Assembly: GCA_038373865.1 (NCBI GenBank)
Contig: JAXGGA010001119.1
Coordinates: 1-64,000, forward strand
From: Uloborus plumipes
Lineage: Eukaryota; Arthropoda; Arachnida; Araneae; Uloboridae
Reading direction: 5' to 3'
DNA: 64,000 nucleotides
Part shown: in pieces, positions 24,601 through 35,900 of the stretch
How positions within the stretch are numbered: position 1 is the stretch's first letter
How the letters are laid out: each line of letters begins with the position of its first letter
Notes under the pieces: generated by a model
What the model was told of the DNA's origin: nothing
The model's input: only the letters and a program-made list of their open reading frames with translations
Databases searched by the model: none
Translations under genes and position numbers: made by a program

Positions 24601-25628
24601 TAACAGGTAAGCTAGACAATTCATAGGGATCTAAACAATGGTACCCCACATGTTCAAATTTTTGAGCAGAATAAAATCGCAATCCCACAGTACATGTTTT
24701 GAGCTTTCTTCTGCCTCTAGGCAACCTCTGCAAGCTGGTTCCCTGTTATATAGTTTATTAAAAAGATTTTTCCCAACAATGAAAAAAAAAGGAAGAAATT
24801 GATTGAAATAATTATTGTTTGTTTCAATCTTTTAAGTCTTTCTGATACTAAATAAAACATCCAAAATACAGGAATTTTTTCAATACGTAAATTTTGAAAA
24901 TACACTTTAGCGACATAATGGGTTTTTTCAAGTGAGCCATCCCGTGAAAATCCGGGCGGTGTTTTTCCGAGCTTGGCGAACCTTGCTTATGGGTAAAATA
25001 AGGGAGACTTTGTATTAAAATATTTTAGGATAAAAAATTGACAGAAAAAAAGGGAAGAGATACCCACAAATTGAGCATATAACCCAAAATTTGAACAGAA
25101 CATTGCATTAGATAAAAATATAAGAGCTTCAAGAAATATCAGTAACATTTTGTGCATTTTTTAAGTAAAACTTTTAAGAAGGAAAATGAAATAAACATGT
25201 TTTAATAATGACAGGACACAAACAATTTTCATACTCGTGCATGAAAAGATTTTGTTTTTGCAATCGCCAGGCATTTTTCTCAAAAATTTAATTACTGAAA
25301 ATCTCTTTTTTGGGAGGGAATTTTGTTGGTTTAATAAAAATTCAAAAGATATTTACTTTGTTCGAGAGAAAGAATCAAATTTTTCAAAATCTTTCAAATG
25401 AATCGGGTGAGTGAGTTATGAAATATATTGTACTACTACAATTGTAGGAGGTATACCTCTGTATTACATTCACATTAAAAAGTTCCAGCAATAATAAAGA
25501 ACTTGAATTCTTACCTTCTTTATCCAAAGTGTCTAGATCTTTGAACGAGTTCAACGGATTTTCAATCTGTCTCACCTGCTCAATGTGACGAACTTTTTCA
25601 CTAAGTCTTCTGAGAGCTTTAACAATGC
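5727..25628 (-). CDS. CEP57: CEP57-like centrosomal protein, six 3' exons (5' end missing)
   Basis: Exons in coding order are 25628-25515, 17501-17233, 15296-15165, 8681-8467, 7143-7035 and 5891-5727. All introns are GT-AG and phases match at every join (1, 0, 0, 2, 0), giving about 333 codons to the TAA. CEP57 (translokin) is a centrosome and microtubule-binding coiled-coil protein. The diagnostic part is the segment QPHYHLKLDDVPFILG followed by SHSVVANLQNIIAMMKSHNK and ALC. It aligns with the conserved vertebrate segment made of a PHYRL-like start, a SHAVVANVQ-like middle and an HxKALC end. The last exon ends SLQDFKTHLTAEDITWS, like the short tryptophan-containing CEP57 tail. The first exon found (IVKALRRLSEKVRHIE) matches the start of the central coiled coil. 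The coiled coil appears shorter than in vertebrates, so exons may be missing or truly lost. CEP57L1 is the main alternative. Confidence 0.8.
7035..7143 (-). CDS. CEP57: CEP57-like penultimate exon
   Basis: The acceptor AATGTAG precedes 7143 and the donor GTAAG follows 7035. One base plus 36 codons beginning RHKRLKDKFDNAQKQD, charged and helical. It splices in phase to both neighbours. Confidence 0.75.
7144..8466 (-). other. CEP57-like intron with G- and C-runs
   Basis: No gene inside. It has a 14-base G run near 7446-7459 following a CAG, and C runs near 7662. These could be remains of a G-tract-bearing hAT end like those elsewhere in the window, but no matching second terminus was found. 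Confidence 0.3.
8467..8681 (-). CDS. CEP57: CEP57-like exon, microtubule-binding region
   Basis: The acceptor AATTTAG precedes 8681 and the donor GTAGGT follows 8467. It encodes 71 codons plus two bases, with SHSVVANLQNIIAMMKSHNK followed by ALCGPK, the strongest CEP57 match in the window. Its end (LKELSDDLTNLN) fits a helical segment. Confidence 0.85.
9131..9312. other. Possible Tigger-like end in intron
   Basis: Read on the minus strand from about 9310, CAGTGGAACCTTGTTGATAC resembles pogo/Tigger termini. A convincing partner end was not located. The flanks (8,682-9,130 and 9,313-10,808) hold nothing else I recognise. Confidence 0.25.
11713..11884. mobile_element. Tigger-like MITE nested in the 3.3-kb hAT
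   Basis: The left end CAATCGAGTCTCGATAACTC mirrors the right end, whose reverse complement is CAGTCGAGTCTCAATAGCTC. The element is about 172 bp. The right flank is TA, as expected for pogo/Tc1-mariner insertions; the left flank is TT, perhaps mutated. Confidence 0.55.
11886..13360. repeat. Dispersed and tandem copies of a ~125-bp unit inside the hAT
   Basis: A unit containing TTATTTRGATATAARTTTACT and then a TTTTTAAAAAGTGAAC-like stretch occurs near 11890-12015 and again as three adjacent diverged copies around 12990-13360. The copies are recognisable by eye but strongly diverged. Confidence 0.5.
14715..15065 (+). pseudogene. LINE 3' fragment (reverse transcriptase ORF C-terminus)
   Basis: A broken reading frame contains QQRRVREDIIKLFNFIKMED, then after stops and a frame change VVGIWKSLPKAVITCN. 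This is the usual C-terminal region of CR1/Jockey-type LINE ORF2 (RRxRGDxIxxFK, then VVxxWNSLP). Downstream ACTAGGACCAGCC matches the tail of the LINE fragments at 40.5-42.9 kb. It is 5'-truncated and inactive, in a CEP57-like intron. Confidence 0.65.
15165..15296 (-). CDS. CEP57: CEP57-like exon with the PHYHL motif
   Basis: The acceptor TTCCAG precedes 15296 and the donor GTAAGT follows 15165. This 44-codon phase-0 exon contains QPHYHLKLDDVPFILGA, the beginning of the conserved microtubule-binding region of the CEP57 family. Confidence 0.85.
15797..16105. mobile_element. MITE, 309 bp, hAT-type
   Basis: Termini are CCCTGTGGCA and its reverse complement TGCCACAGGG. They are flanked by an exact 8-bp duplication GCATACAT at 15789-15796 and 16106-16113. 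GTCGCAGAA-type motifs recur near both ends. No ORF. It lies in a CEP57-like intron. Confidence 0.85.
16507..16791. mobile_element. hAT fragment (CAGTGGTGCCCAAAC end)
   Basis: It starts CAGTGGTGCCCAAACTTTTT, a common hAT terminus. The flank GCTTAAAT (16499-16506) recurs with one mismatch as TCTTAAAT at 16792-16799. The right end does not form a clear inverted repeat, so the right boundary is uncertain. Confidence 0.45.
17233..17501 (-). CDS. CEP57: CEP57-like exon, central coiled-coil region
   Basis: The acceptor TTTGTCGCAG precedes 17501 and the donor GTACAG follows 17233. It encodes about 89 residues with LNDVQYQLGMLQIQFVRSLL near its start and a polar serine-rich second half. The two leading bases complete a glutamate codon with the upstream exon. 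Confidence 0.75.
17825..18585. mobile_element. hAT MITE, 761 bp, CAGTGGCGGATCCAG ends
   Basis: Perfect 15-bp inverted termini, CAGTGGCGGATCCAG and CTGGATCCGCCACTG. They are flanked by an exact 8-bp duplication CATATATA at 17817-17824 and 18586-18593. G/C homopolymer tracts lie just inside both ends. A second, smaller inverted-repeat element appears nested at 17989-18152. Non-coding, in a CEP57-like intron. Confidence 0.9.
17989..18152. mobile_element. Nested short MITE, family shared with 43167-43344
   Basis: The right end is CTTGAAATGACGTCCCTG. The interior holds CAATGCAATTTCATC-type sequence (reverse strand) and opposed G and C runs with CAATTGCC. The copy at 43,167 has the same parts in the opposite orientation. 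No target duplication was seen. Confidence 0.55.
18594..18675. repeat. (TA)n / (CT)n microsatellite
   Basis: Alternating TA runs surround a short CT run, beginning inside the target duplication of the preceding MITE. The MITE may have inserted into a pre-existing TA tract. Confidence 0.9.
19376..19733. repeat. Duplicated ~160-bp unit ending in (GACA)n(GACC)n
   Basis: Two diverged tandem copies share AAAATTGTTCAAATCG, a CTTTCCAACAAAAAAA tract and an AAAAGTTATTAGG-type junction. They end in a GACA tetranucleotide run (about 19695-19722) that becomes GACC (to 19733). A weaker relative is at about 45,880-46,040. It looks like the 3' end of a dispersed repeat with a microsatellite tail. Confidence 0.65.
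19811..19985. repeat. Minisatellite, ~20-bp CTTGGCGATATTTTTT unit
   Basis: Nine tandem units of about 20 bp. The base after the T run alternates between GGA and TTAA, giving a 40-bp higher-order dimer over part of the array. The open frame through it is a by-product of the repeat. Confidence 0.9.
20656..21026. mobile_element. hAT MITE, 371 bp
   Basis: The right terminus reads (reverse complement) CAGTGGTATAGCTAGGG. The left is a mutated counterpart, AAGTAGCGTAGCTAGAGGG. The exact 8-bp duplication AACATCAA lies at 20648-20655 and 21027-21034. No ORF; in a CEP57-like intron. Confidence 0.8.
21086..21560 (-). pseudogene. Mariner/Tc1-like transposase fragment
   Basis: The open part (21400-21086) encodes ISFQHDGASEHFSNEVRDFL, then QWIGRVGAIL and RKSPDLTPVDFFIWGLLKQ. 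This is the catalytic-core signature of IS630/Tc1/mariner transposases: the QxDGAxxH aspartate and the SPDLTPxDFFxWG block. Upstream to about 21560 the same protein continues in another frame (FLEFLEHHLPGLLDIIPALE), so there is a frameshift near 21400. The N-terminal DNA-binding part and the termini are missing. Confidence 0.75.
21657..23664. mobile_element. 2.0-kb non-autonomous transposon with 6-bp target duplication
   Basis: Termini CAGGGGTGCAAGTG and CACTTGCACCACTG form inverted repeats. The flanking duplication is six bases, CTATTG, at 21651-21656 and 23665-23670. Terminal shape is hAT-like, but the duplication is shorter than the usual eight. GGCGCAAT/GGGAGCA motifs repeat near the ends. 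The interior has two copies of a unit with TTGTCAAAAATATTAAAAT and AACACAGGAAGC, also found in the element at 43996. No transposase ORF. Confidence 0.75.
23675..24585. mobile_element. Foldback hAT MITE, copy A (911 bp)
   Basis: Ends CACGGAGTAGAAAG and (reverse complement of the right) CAAGGAGATTAAAG. The exact 8-bp duplication ATTGTACT lies at 23667-23674 and 24586-24593. The two halves are near-complementary over several hundred bases, including the motif AATGTAAATGATACTGAATC, so the element could fold into a long hairpin. An almost equally long copy in the opposite orientation is at 53566-63648, interrupted by a retrotransposon. Confidence 0.9.
24594..25514 (-). other. CEP57-like intron, nothing recognised
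   Basis: AT-rich intron sequence between copy A of the foldback MITE and the coiled-coil exon. No ORF or element was recognised. Confidence 0.4.
25515..25628 (-). CDS. CEP57: CEP57-like exon, start of coiled coil
   Basis: The acceptor CACCAG precedes 25628 and the donor GTAAG follows 25515. The exon begins with two bases of a split codon, then encodes IVKALRRLSEKVRHIEQ and on to LDTLDKE, ending in phase 1. An earlier donor (GTGAGA after the HIEQ codons) is possible, but the longer form joins in phase with the next exon. Confidence 0.7.
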
Positions 25629-28600
25629 CTGGTGAAAACATAGATTATGAAAAAAATATCTTTACTTACATAACTCTTACGGTCGCCTGAAAGGGCTTAA
25701 AAAATAAACTGTACATATAAATGTCTAAATGTCATAACTGCCACAATTGAATGATGAAAATAGGAAAACTTAGCATGAATACATTTAACAAACTTCGACA
25801 GGGATTTTTTAAACTTAACTAAAGATTTCTTAAATTAAGGTTGTACCGAAATTCAGCACTCAGAAATCCAACAAAAGCGGAATTTCAGTTCCACATTAGT
25901 ATTTTTAATTTTATGAATAAAAAAAAAGCAACTTTTAAGGTTTGAAGAGAAATGTTTTTAAACATACATGTGCATTTTGCAGCAGGTAAAAGTTCAGAGA
26001 GAAAAATCAGGAACGTTTTGCTGCATTTTTCAGTGGAAAACTTTTTAGAATAAAGAAGGAAGTAAAATTAAGATGCTTCAGAAATTTAGTTTTCATACGT
26101 GCATGAATAGGTTTTGGGTTTGTGCTAGCGATTGTTTTACCACAAGTTTTTTTTTTTTCTTTTTGAAATTCTAATGACTGCAAAATTTCTTTTCAGAAAA
26201 ATTCATTGTTTTAATGAAGATTTGAGTGACATTTGCTTCAATAGTGAATTCAGAAGAAGGCATTTTAATGTTACCGTAGTGAAGGATTAAAAATTAGATT
26301 TTCTCTTTTTAAATAAAGCCAATATCTAACCAAGGGCCTTAGTCTCTGTGCAACACACAAAACCTCCTCAATCTCTGAGCATTTAAAACCTGTTATGAGC
26401 TGGATTTTTTGCATCCGACGTATAGAGACTAAGACCCTAAGTTAAAGATATCCCTTTACTTTAACAATCTTACTATAAAACCAATTTCAGTACGAAAAAA
26501 GCTCTGGCATCCTTATTTTATCATTTTTTCCTCCGACACCTTTTCTTAAATGATTAAATGTATTCATAAAATTTTTAAAAACTTTTATGTGTTTTTTTTA
26601 AATGGATGCTAATTATCTGGGTGTAATATTGAAAGCACAAAATAAAGTGACAAAGGTTTAAATCAAGCATTTTATTTATTCATTTGACATTTTTCACTTA
26701 CAAAAGTGAAATAGAAACAAGTAGTTTATGCTTTATATAGAAAATTATATAACATAAGTTTTTGTCTGACAATCAAGCTACACTATGATAAAATTGATGA
26801 AAATAGGTGAGTCAGAGCTATTTTTATGCAGCAAAACTAGGAATATTTTTCAAGCAGTATTTATATTTTAAACCAAATTAGCAAAATATCATCATGATGG
26901 TGAACAAATGGAAAAAGATAAGCAAACTTGATTATTGCCTTTGCGTGTAGTTGCAAAATTAAGGGGAAAAAAAGGTGAATGACTTTTATGTACAGTAAGA
27001 AAAAGTCTTTTTTGTAGACTTTCCTTTTAATTCATTAGTTATAAACAATTCTCTTTCAAACAGTACATGATATAATTTACATTGGTGCAACCAGATTTAA
27101 GGGGGAGAGGGATATTGATAAACAATCTGTACAGTGAAGGGAACAACTTAATCCCATGCAGTATACACTTAGTTCGCAGACAGGATAGACTAAATGTAAA
27201 CAAAGAAATGCCCCTTGGACAGGAAAAATTGGCATTAAGCAGAGGCCAAATGCAAAAACTGTTTGCTTTCTTTTTTAATACAGAGGTAATCCTTAGATGT
27301 TGCAAACCTGGCAACCTCTTTGTTTACTTTCAATCCATTAATTTTGTGAACAGAGCATAAATTTCAAGGTAAAAGGTACGGAGTTATTAAAAAGATCTTT
27401 TAGAATTTAAGAACTTTTACATTTGTAGGAAATAATCTTTTTATTGGTTCTGAGCAACTTGTTTGTTTATAAATTTTACATTTTGATAATTTTATTTTAA
27501 TCAATAAATCTGTTTTTAACAGTGTTTTGCTTAAAAGTACATTAGGGAGCACAATATGCAACTTTGACCAAACATGGCAGCAATAAATAAACTGAAAAAT
27601 AATCACCAAATTCTTATCAAGCACTACCTATAACTGGGGAAGTACAAAAAATTTATCTTTATGATAAAAATTTACTTCAAAATACTTTTATACTATTTTT
27701 TCTTTTATAAAAGTTTGAATTTTATATAGCATATTAGCATGTTTTAAAATGTTAACACATACTATTATTGTTGCACACAGAATTTTTTTTTAATTCATTC
27801 ATTGGCTTTATGTTCATAATCTAAGGCTAACTTTTCTAGTAAAAATTCTTAAGGCATGGAAATGGTTAAAAAAAATGAACAATTCGTTGAATATTGAAAT
27901 TCATCCACCTGATTTTTTTTTAACTATAATTTTATTGATTTTTCTTTTTTTATCCCTTAATAAATTAATATTTACTATTAATTGTTTTTCAAATGATTTG
28001 AACACTTTGCTATACCTGTTGTGTGTACATAAAAATGATGAAACTTTTAAAAACTTTTAAAGAAAAATAATTTTTGATGAAAAAGTTTTAACTCATAACA
28101 TCTTTTTTACTTAGATAAAGTCAGATACGTGGTTAAGTTTAGCATAAATTAGATCTTTCAGGTCACACCAATTTCAAGATTTTCAGCTTTTTGATAGTTT
28201 CTTATTTCCATTCAAACATTTATTTTTGCTTTTTCTGTATAAATCATCACGGCGGAAAATAAACACTTAAGCTTTGGCACGAATCAAAATGATGGCCGAT
28301 TTTAGTAAAAACTGGAGTTACTTTTTTGCTTCCCTCTTCCCTTGGTTGCACCCCGATTATAGAATCACACTATCAAACAGGAATATACAAAATAAACATG
28401 AATAAAGGTGCCTGCATGAAGCAACTTGAATCAACACAAGAAAAAAAAAATACCATACAATAATTTAAATACATGTTACCTAAAAATAGAATATATTTAT
28501 GATAATTCGTCACTGAACTTTACAAGTACAAATTTATACAAATAATTCATAAAAGTCCTAAAATTATAGTGGGTACACGATTTGAGGAAATTTAAATACA

Positions 28601-28692
28601 TAAATATCCATCAAATAAGTTTAGGCAAAAGAATTTCTAAATGACAAAGAGCAGAAATCAATTACCTGTAGTGATTTGTCATTTGTAAAACC
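25629..28692. other. Upstream of the CEP57-like exons; no exon found
   Basis: The missing 5' exon(s) of the CEP57-like gene should lie here or beyond YY1. I found no segment with a suitable donor and family sequence. Apart from the small palindromic element at 26321-26453, nothing is recognised. Confidence 0.4.
26321..26453. mobile_element. Short palindromic MITE (GGGYCTTAGTCTCT ends)
   Basis: The left arm AAGGGCCTTAGTCTCTGTG mirrors the right arm (reverse complement TTAGGGTCTTAGTCTCTATA). The inverted match extends outward through ATATCT. At about 130 bp it is probably a MITE. A GGG terminus next to AA/TAA would fit PIF/Harbinger, but the duplication is not clean. Confidence 0.5.
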
Positions 28693-28698
28693 TTTATT
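28693..28698 (-). terminator. Candidate YY1 polyadenylation signal
   Basis: AATAAA on the minus strand, about 320 bases after the YY1 stop codon. No closer copy was seen in the 3' flank. Confidence 0.5.
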
Positions 28699-29019
28699 AC
28701 AAAATATGAAATAGCAATTTACAAATTAACATTACAGCACCTGTCAATTTGGTTACATTTTAACAACTCACATCACTGAATTATCACTACAGTCAACTAG
28801 ACAGACAATTCAATTTTAAGTGGTATTTCTATCATGATAAGATCTGAACTTTTGCGTTTGTGTTTAAAACGATAATAAATTGACTAAGCAACTCTAATTT
28901 CCAGACTTAGATTTTTGAAAATGCACCGTACGTGCAGCAAATTAAAATTCCAGAAAAAATTAGATTATAAATTTGAGATAAATCACTTCATCAGTTTTAT
29001 ACAAAATATTAGGAAATAG

Positions 29020-30460
<1,441 letters not shown>

Positions 30461-31201
30461 GGCTGCGTTCAGAGTATTCGCCCGGGCCGCCCGGGCGTTT
30501 AAGCCGTGACGTCATAAATAACTTCCCGGGCCGAGCCCGGGAAGTTGTGGCCTGGACAGCACTTGTGCCGTTCGGGAACAACATGGCGGACACAACAGCA
30601 GAACACGGTGGTCAATGCAGGAACAATCCTGCATTTGCTCCTATATTTTGGCCCAAAATGATACCATTCTTAACCTTGGCAACAATTATTGTTCATCTAC
30701 CGCCATGGTTGAGCGTGGGATCGAAATGACTGATCGAATTTAATGAGAAATATGTTATTTTAAGTGAAGGAATTTACGATGAAATAGGCCTAACAGTAAG
30801 TAAAGAATTTCATCGATCTCGCTTATCTGACAGTATTGTTCCTGCAATGACCGATTCTCAAGGAAGTATATCTTTTCAGATTCATCAGAGCGAATAGCGT
30901 GCGTATTTTTTTCCATTGTGTGTGTATTTTCAAGATTTTGTTTTAGTCACTCTTCGTAAATCCTAGCAGACGAAAGAGCAATAAATTTCAGCCAATGAGC
31001 ATCATCCTTTGCTAAGCGCCCAAACACGTGACTTATCTGCCCAGCTAAATTTCCTGGGCTGCTTGTGCTTGAGCCCGGGAAGCTCGGGCGTGTACTCTGG
31101 ACAGCATTTGGGAAGCTCGGGCGTTCCAAATGGTAGCTCTGAACGCTTTGGGAAGAACCCGAGCTTCCGGGGAAGCTCGGGCGCGTACTCTGAACGCGCC
31201 C
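30461..31201. mobile_element. GC-rich inverted-repeat element upstream of YY1 (741 bp)
   Basis: The left end GGCTGCGTTCAGAGTATTCG and the right end (reverse complement) GGGCGCGTTCAGAGTACGCG are inverted repeats. Subterminal copies of GAAGCTCGGGCG and CCCGGGC are packed at both ends. No clear target duplication, so the superfamily is open. It holds a perfect CRE palindrome TGACGTCA at 30507-30514 and two opposed YY1-type sites, ACATGGCGGAC near 30581 and CCGCCATGGTT near 30700. Open frames through it start outside the element and look accidental. Confidence 0.65.
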
Positions 31202-32011
31202 GTTGTAACAAAAAAATAAATAAACAAAATTCTAACTATAAAAAAAAAAACCATACTTAACTATCTCGAATACAATATTAAGCACAAATTGATTCAAATC
31301 GTTTTATGATACTTTGAAGTAAAAACATATCAGTACTCTTTGTATGACATTGACCATGTTTGTCTAGAGTCCCTATAATCCTAACTTTTTAAATGAAAAC
31401 TAGGGGTAGAAATTGCCATAACCAGAGGTTGCTCTGCTATTCTGGTCCTAAATGAAATCTTAAAAAATATGCTGCATCTCTAGAATACCTAGTGGCTATT
31501 GGAAATGCAGCTCGGAATAGCATGAACCACTGTGCTTCTGAATGTCGTTTGCCGATATCGTAAAACTATGAATCCCAATAGGGTCCAGATTTGCAGTATA
31601 CCGAGAATGAAAGGGGCACTTTTTGAATTGGAATAGAATTAAAATCCCATAGAATAAAAAAAAGATGGATCCCTTTCATTCTCGGTGCGCGATATTACGA
31701 TGCCTGATCGATGGCTAGGTTAAATATCTCCTCCCGCTCGTGGGATATTGTAATGAAACAACGACATCTTCGCGACATCGGATAGAAAACAATTCCAATA
31801 TCTCATTAGACCACTTGATCATCATCTAGCGGCATCGTAAACCGATCTATGCCGTTGTAGAAAAATTATGAAATTTCAGTACAATCGATTCCTGACTTAC
31901 GCGAGGGATGCGCCCAAGATTCATCGCGTAAGTCGCAATTTCGTGTTGTGGAAAAATGTCTGAATACGGATTTTTTATTAACATGCCCAATTATTTTGGG
32001 CACGCTGCAAA
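31202..32011. other. Intergenic with hairpin and a Tigger-like end
   Basis: No gene. A 16-bp perfect inverted repeat (ACCGAGAATGAAAGGG) lies at 31600-31615 and 31671-31686. Near 31878, CAGTACAATCGATTCCTGAC with GCGTAAGTCGC resembles a pogo/Tigger end, but its partner was not found. Confidence 0.4.
31600..31686. repeat. Short stem-loop, 16-bp arms
   Basis: The arms ACCGAGAATGAAAGGG and CCCTTTCATTCTCGGT are perfectly complementary around a 55-base AT-rich loop. It may be a tiny MITE; no flanking duplication was seen. Confidence 0.6.
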
Positions 32012-32019
32012 CGCCCCTT

Positions 32020-32964
32020 CAGTGGCGTAGGAACTTTGCAAAAACAGAGAGAGCCCGGTACAGCGCCAGAGCTAGGAGCTTTCTGGAGGGGGGGGGGGGG
32101 CAAAACACACAGAGTCACACTTTACACTCAAGCTCAATCATAAAGTCATAAATGTTCAGATAGAAAATTTTTGTGAATAATAGAAATTTTAGAATATTAC
32201 TGTTTTGACAGAAGACAACAAGTTTAAGTCTACTTTTACGAAATTTATATGAATTTAGTTTTAGATGCTTTGCTCAGAAATAGGAAGTCTCGAACTTTTT
32301 TCTCGGAAAAATTCCCAAGATGTTCCTTTTAAAAATGACTTTCGACGATTTTTGGCGACTGAGAGGCTGCAAAATTTTTTCTAATCAAATTTTAGCAATT
32401 TTAGTCTTTAGTGCAAATTTTAGGCAATCTTCGGTTTCATTAGGGGCAGGAACTTGGTTAGAAAAATCATATTTGTCAATTTTTCAAACCTGTAAACTTA
32501 AAAACGCACTTTTAAACGATTTTTAATGATTTTGAGAGCAAAGGAGGTTCGGGACTCTCCTCTAGAAATTCTTGGAAGTATAAATCATAAAGACGTGATT
32601 GAAACTTTGATTTTAGAAAAAAATTTTTTGAAAAATGCGCACTTCTACCAGAACTGAAAATAATTATCTTGTCTTTATCTTCCCATCCAATACACCTATA
32701 CACCTTGTAAAAAAGGTAACAATGGTTAAAATCCAGGTAAAACGGATTAAAAGTGGTATAAAGAAAAACATTGGAAATTGTGCACTTTAAGCACTAAAAG
32801 TTAATTAGATACTGTTAGAGCGTCACAAATGATTTTTCTTTTGTTCTTCACCAAAAATGTACTACAAAAAGTTTTAGGAAGGGAATTTTTCCGGGGGAGC
32901 TGAGCCGGTCTAAAATATTCCAGGGGGAGCCCAAGCTCCAGCTCACCCAGTTCCTACGACCCTG
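32020..32964. mobile_element. hAT MITE, 945 bp, CAGTGGCGTAGGAACT ends
   Basis: Left CAGTGGCGTAGGAACTT, right (reverse complement) CAGGGTCGTAGGAACTGG. The flanking 8-mers CGCCCCTT (32012-32019) and CGCCCCTC (32965-32972) match in seven of eight positions. A 14-base G run lies about 70 bases inside the left end. No transposase ORF. Confidence 0.8.
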
Positions 32965-32995
32965 CGCCCCTCAAACCGTTTGAAGCATTTCTTAA

Positions 32996-35900
32996 CTGTC
33001 GTCCCCGCTTAATCGCGTAACGTATAAACGAATACCCCGCTTAATACGAATAAAACATCCGGAACCGAATATTTCCCTTGCCATAGACGCAATGTTAAAG
33101 ATCCCCGCTTAATCAAATACCCCTCTTTATCGGATGATATTTCTTGGAACTTGGAGTATTACCATTTCTTACACAGATAATTAAAGGGTTTGGAGGATGT
33201 TAAATTTTTTGAAAACACACTCTGGACAATGTAAGCAATGGATACAGGTAAGCAAATAAAACTTGGTACATTAAAAAGTAGATGTCATTCGAGCAATTTC
33301 ATACGCTCACTTAACGACAAAACCAGAAAGCAAAAAAGCTGCAACAATAAACTTTGAACCTTTGTATGCGAACGCGAACTTCCGCTTTCAGTGCTGTTAA
33401 ACAGATCCAAGTCTATCCGTTATTCTAGCGGGCCTGCTTCCTCGTTGCCATCTCGAAGTATGAGTCATCCATTGAGTCCTTCAGTGTTCCCTACTACCAT
33501 GTGCGTATAGCGTCGGTGAAGCTGGATATTTTCATGTTTGGTTTATAATTAGTGAATGTAACGATTATTTTTACCCGATTTTGATTAAATTTTGAAGCAT
33601 CGTTCTTCCTATCTCGAATAATTTCATGTGACAACGTTAAAGGTAAGTTCCTTTTGCTGTTTTGAGTTAAAAACTGTGTAGTGTAATGAGTGTACCATGT
33701 GCATGTTAAGTGAGGTTGATTTATCGTTCAAAGGGTACTGTGTTTATCAATTATACAATTTAACACCAAAGAAGATTTAATGCTTTGTATATTTATATTG
33801 AATGTACTGATTTCATCTAACTGCATCGAATGAAGTCGCAATTGGTTTTTATTTGCATCGTTCGTAGCTAATCAGGATATCAAGTAAAACATTTCTTAAT
33901 CACAAATAAAATTAATATTCAGTTGCATGAACCCTGCTTTGAGTTAAATCTGTAAAAAATTACATAAATCAGCCCATTTTGCTGATTTTGTAAGGACCAA
34001 TCAATTTATTTTAAAGTTATATCCAAGGAAGCAATTTTTAGCTCAAGTTATTATGATTTCTTGTTCGATTTCACTATTTAATATCATGCAACAGAAAGGT
34101 TTAAATTTTTTTTTCTTTTTTTTTTTTTTTGAGAAAAAGAACTTTCTTTCAACCAATGAAGGTTTTGAAGTAGTCAGCTTAAAATTTGCACTTGTTTCCA
34201 ATGTATTGTTTTTTCTGATTGTCATGATGAATGTTTTTTTTTTCTTCAAAATTATGTAAGAAATCAAGGGAGTTTTAAATTTTTGAATGTTTTTGTTCGT
34301 TTTCTTTTGTGGGGTATTATGAAGCTGAGTTTTGTGTGTGTCACAATCACAATGCAAAAATGAAGAACTAATTGATTTATAATATACCCACGCAATTGAA
34401 TGTTTGTGTGTGTGTCATGATGAAATTGAACGAGTAGTTTCACCTGGACAAAATAGTGTCAATTTATCAGGGCTCCCCCCCCCCCCCCCAGCATTAATAT
34501 AAACTTAATTTATAATTTTTATACATTTTTAGAAACTCTTATTTGATGAGGGAATCATTTTTGATGACATGGAAAAAGATTGATGGGACATTTTCTCTAT
34601 TTTTAAATTTCAAATTTTGTTTATGCTATTTCTTATTTTGTACTGAGGTTTACACTATTATTTTTTTACACAAAAGTTAAATCTTTTCTTACTTGGTATC
34701 CTATTCGACTGAGCCTTTTTTTCTTTTTTAAAATGCATAAAGAGGGTTATTCATAATCTTTTATGTCATCTCGCATATGCTTTTATAACATGTGCATAAC
34801 GATGATTATTGTAAAATAATCATTTATTATGTACATGTTATCTATGTTTTATATGTTTATACTTTCTGTTATACAACCTCGTGTCTTTTATACAGATGCT
34901 GATTTTGTGAGATCTTAATAAAGGGACATAACCCCGATGATTGGCGTGGGCGATTGTCTAGATTTTTAATATCTAGCATCACCAACGTTACTTTTCAGGG
35001 GTCCCTTCGCAGAAGATCCCCGGCTCCAGGATTCGAGCCAGAGACCTCGGAGTTCTACAAAAGTAATCATGAATCCCATGAGAACACACAAGTGGCTTAG
35101 CGAAGACGTATTGATACTGATAAGCGGAATAGGGTTACTTGGCGGAGATACGTCGGATAAAAAGTGAAATTTCACCGTGGCGAATTCAAAGATAGAAGCA
35201 ATGAGAAGCCAAACTAAGTGACCCAAACTCAGTCATTTTCTATCTACACCAAAATATTGAAATTAACTTTTCCAATCATTACGTCAGATGGGACTTCTTA
35301 TCGTGGTATCACTTTACCAATCTGACCATGATTACTTCAAGAGAAAGAAGACAAACAAGGTATGTATTAATTTCCATTGCGGTAAACCGCTGCATTTATT
35401 AAGGTTTAAACAATTTAATTTCTCTGGAATGCTGAAGTTAAATATTTTTAATCTCTTAGAAAGCACTTCTTGCTCTTTTAATGATTTTTTGTGCTCTGTA
35501 ATTGTCTCTAATTGCTTTGTCAAAATCGGTTTTCATTTAAATGTCTGAGAAGCCGGCCGATACTGCGAAATGTATTAGAAAGTATGAATGCTGCCACATA
35601 AACTTCGCGTACTTGTGAGTTGTCGTCAATGACTTCAGCTTGTTTTTTCAAAAATTAAGTTCTGAAAATATTCGCCCAGTTCTGCCTTGCATTTAATTGG
35701 ATCAGGTTGATTCCAGCAGTCTGCTCTTTTCCTTTCATATTCAGCAGCTTCCTCAGTTGTTAAATACAGGTGCAAAAAAAAAAATTTCTAGCCGTATCCA
35801 CAAATTGATCTTTTTCGTCATTTTCTCCTCTTCCGTCTACTAGTTGGTTCAAGTTTGTATGTAGTTGTTGTATACATTATTTATTAAATGTTTAAGACTT

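Noticed and set aside
28250..28400. Small plus-strand ORF starting MMADFSKNWSYF
   Set aside because: 38 codons with no recognisable family and no splice context; probably chance or repeat-derived.
34966..35226. tRNA-like or SINE-like patch
   Set aside because: GGCTCGAATCC on the minus strand resembles a B box, but the only A-box-like sequence is on the other strand and no cloverleaf forms, so neither a tRNA nor a SINE is called.
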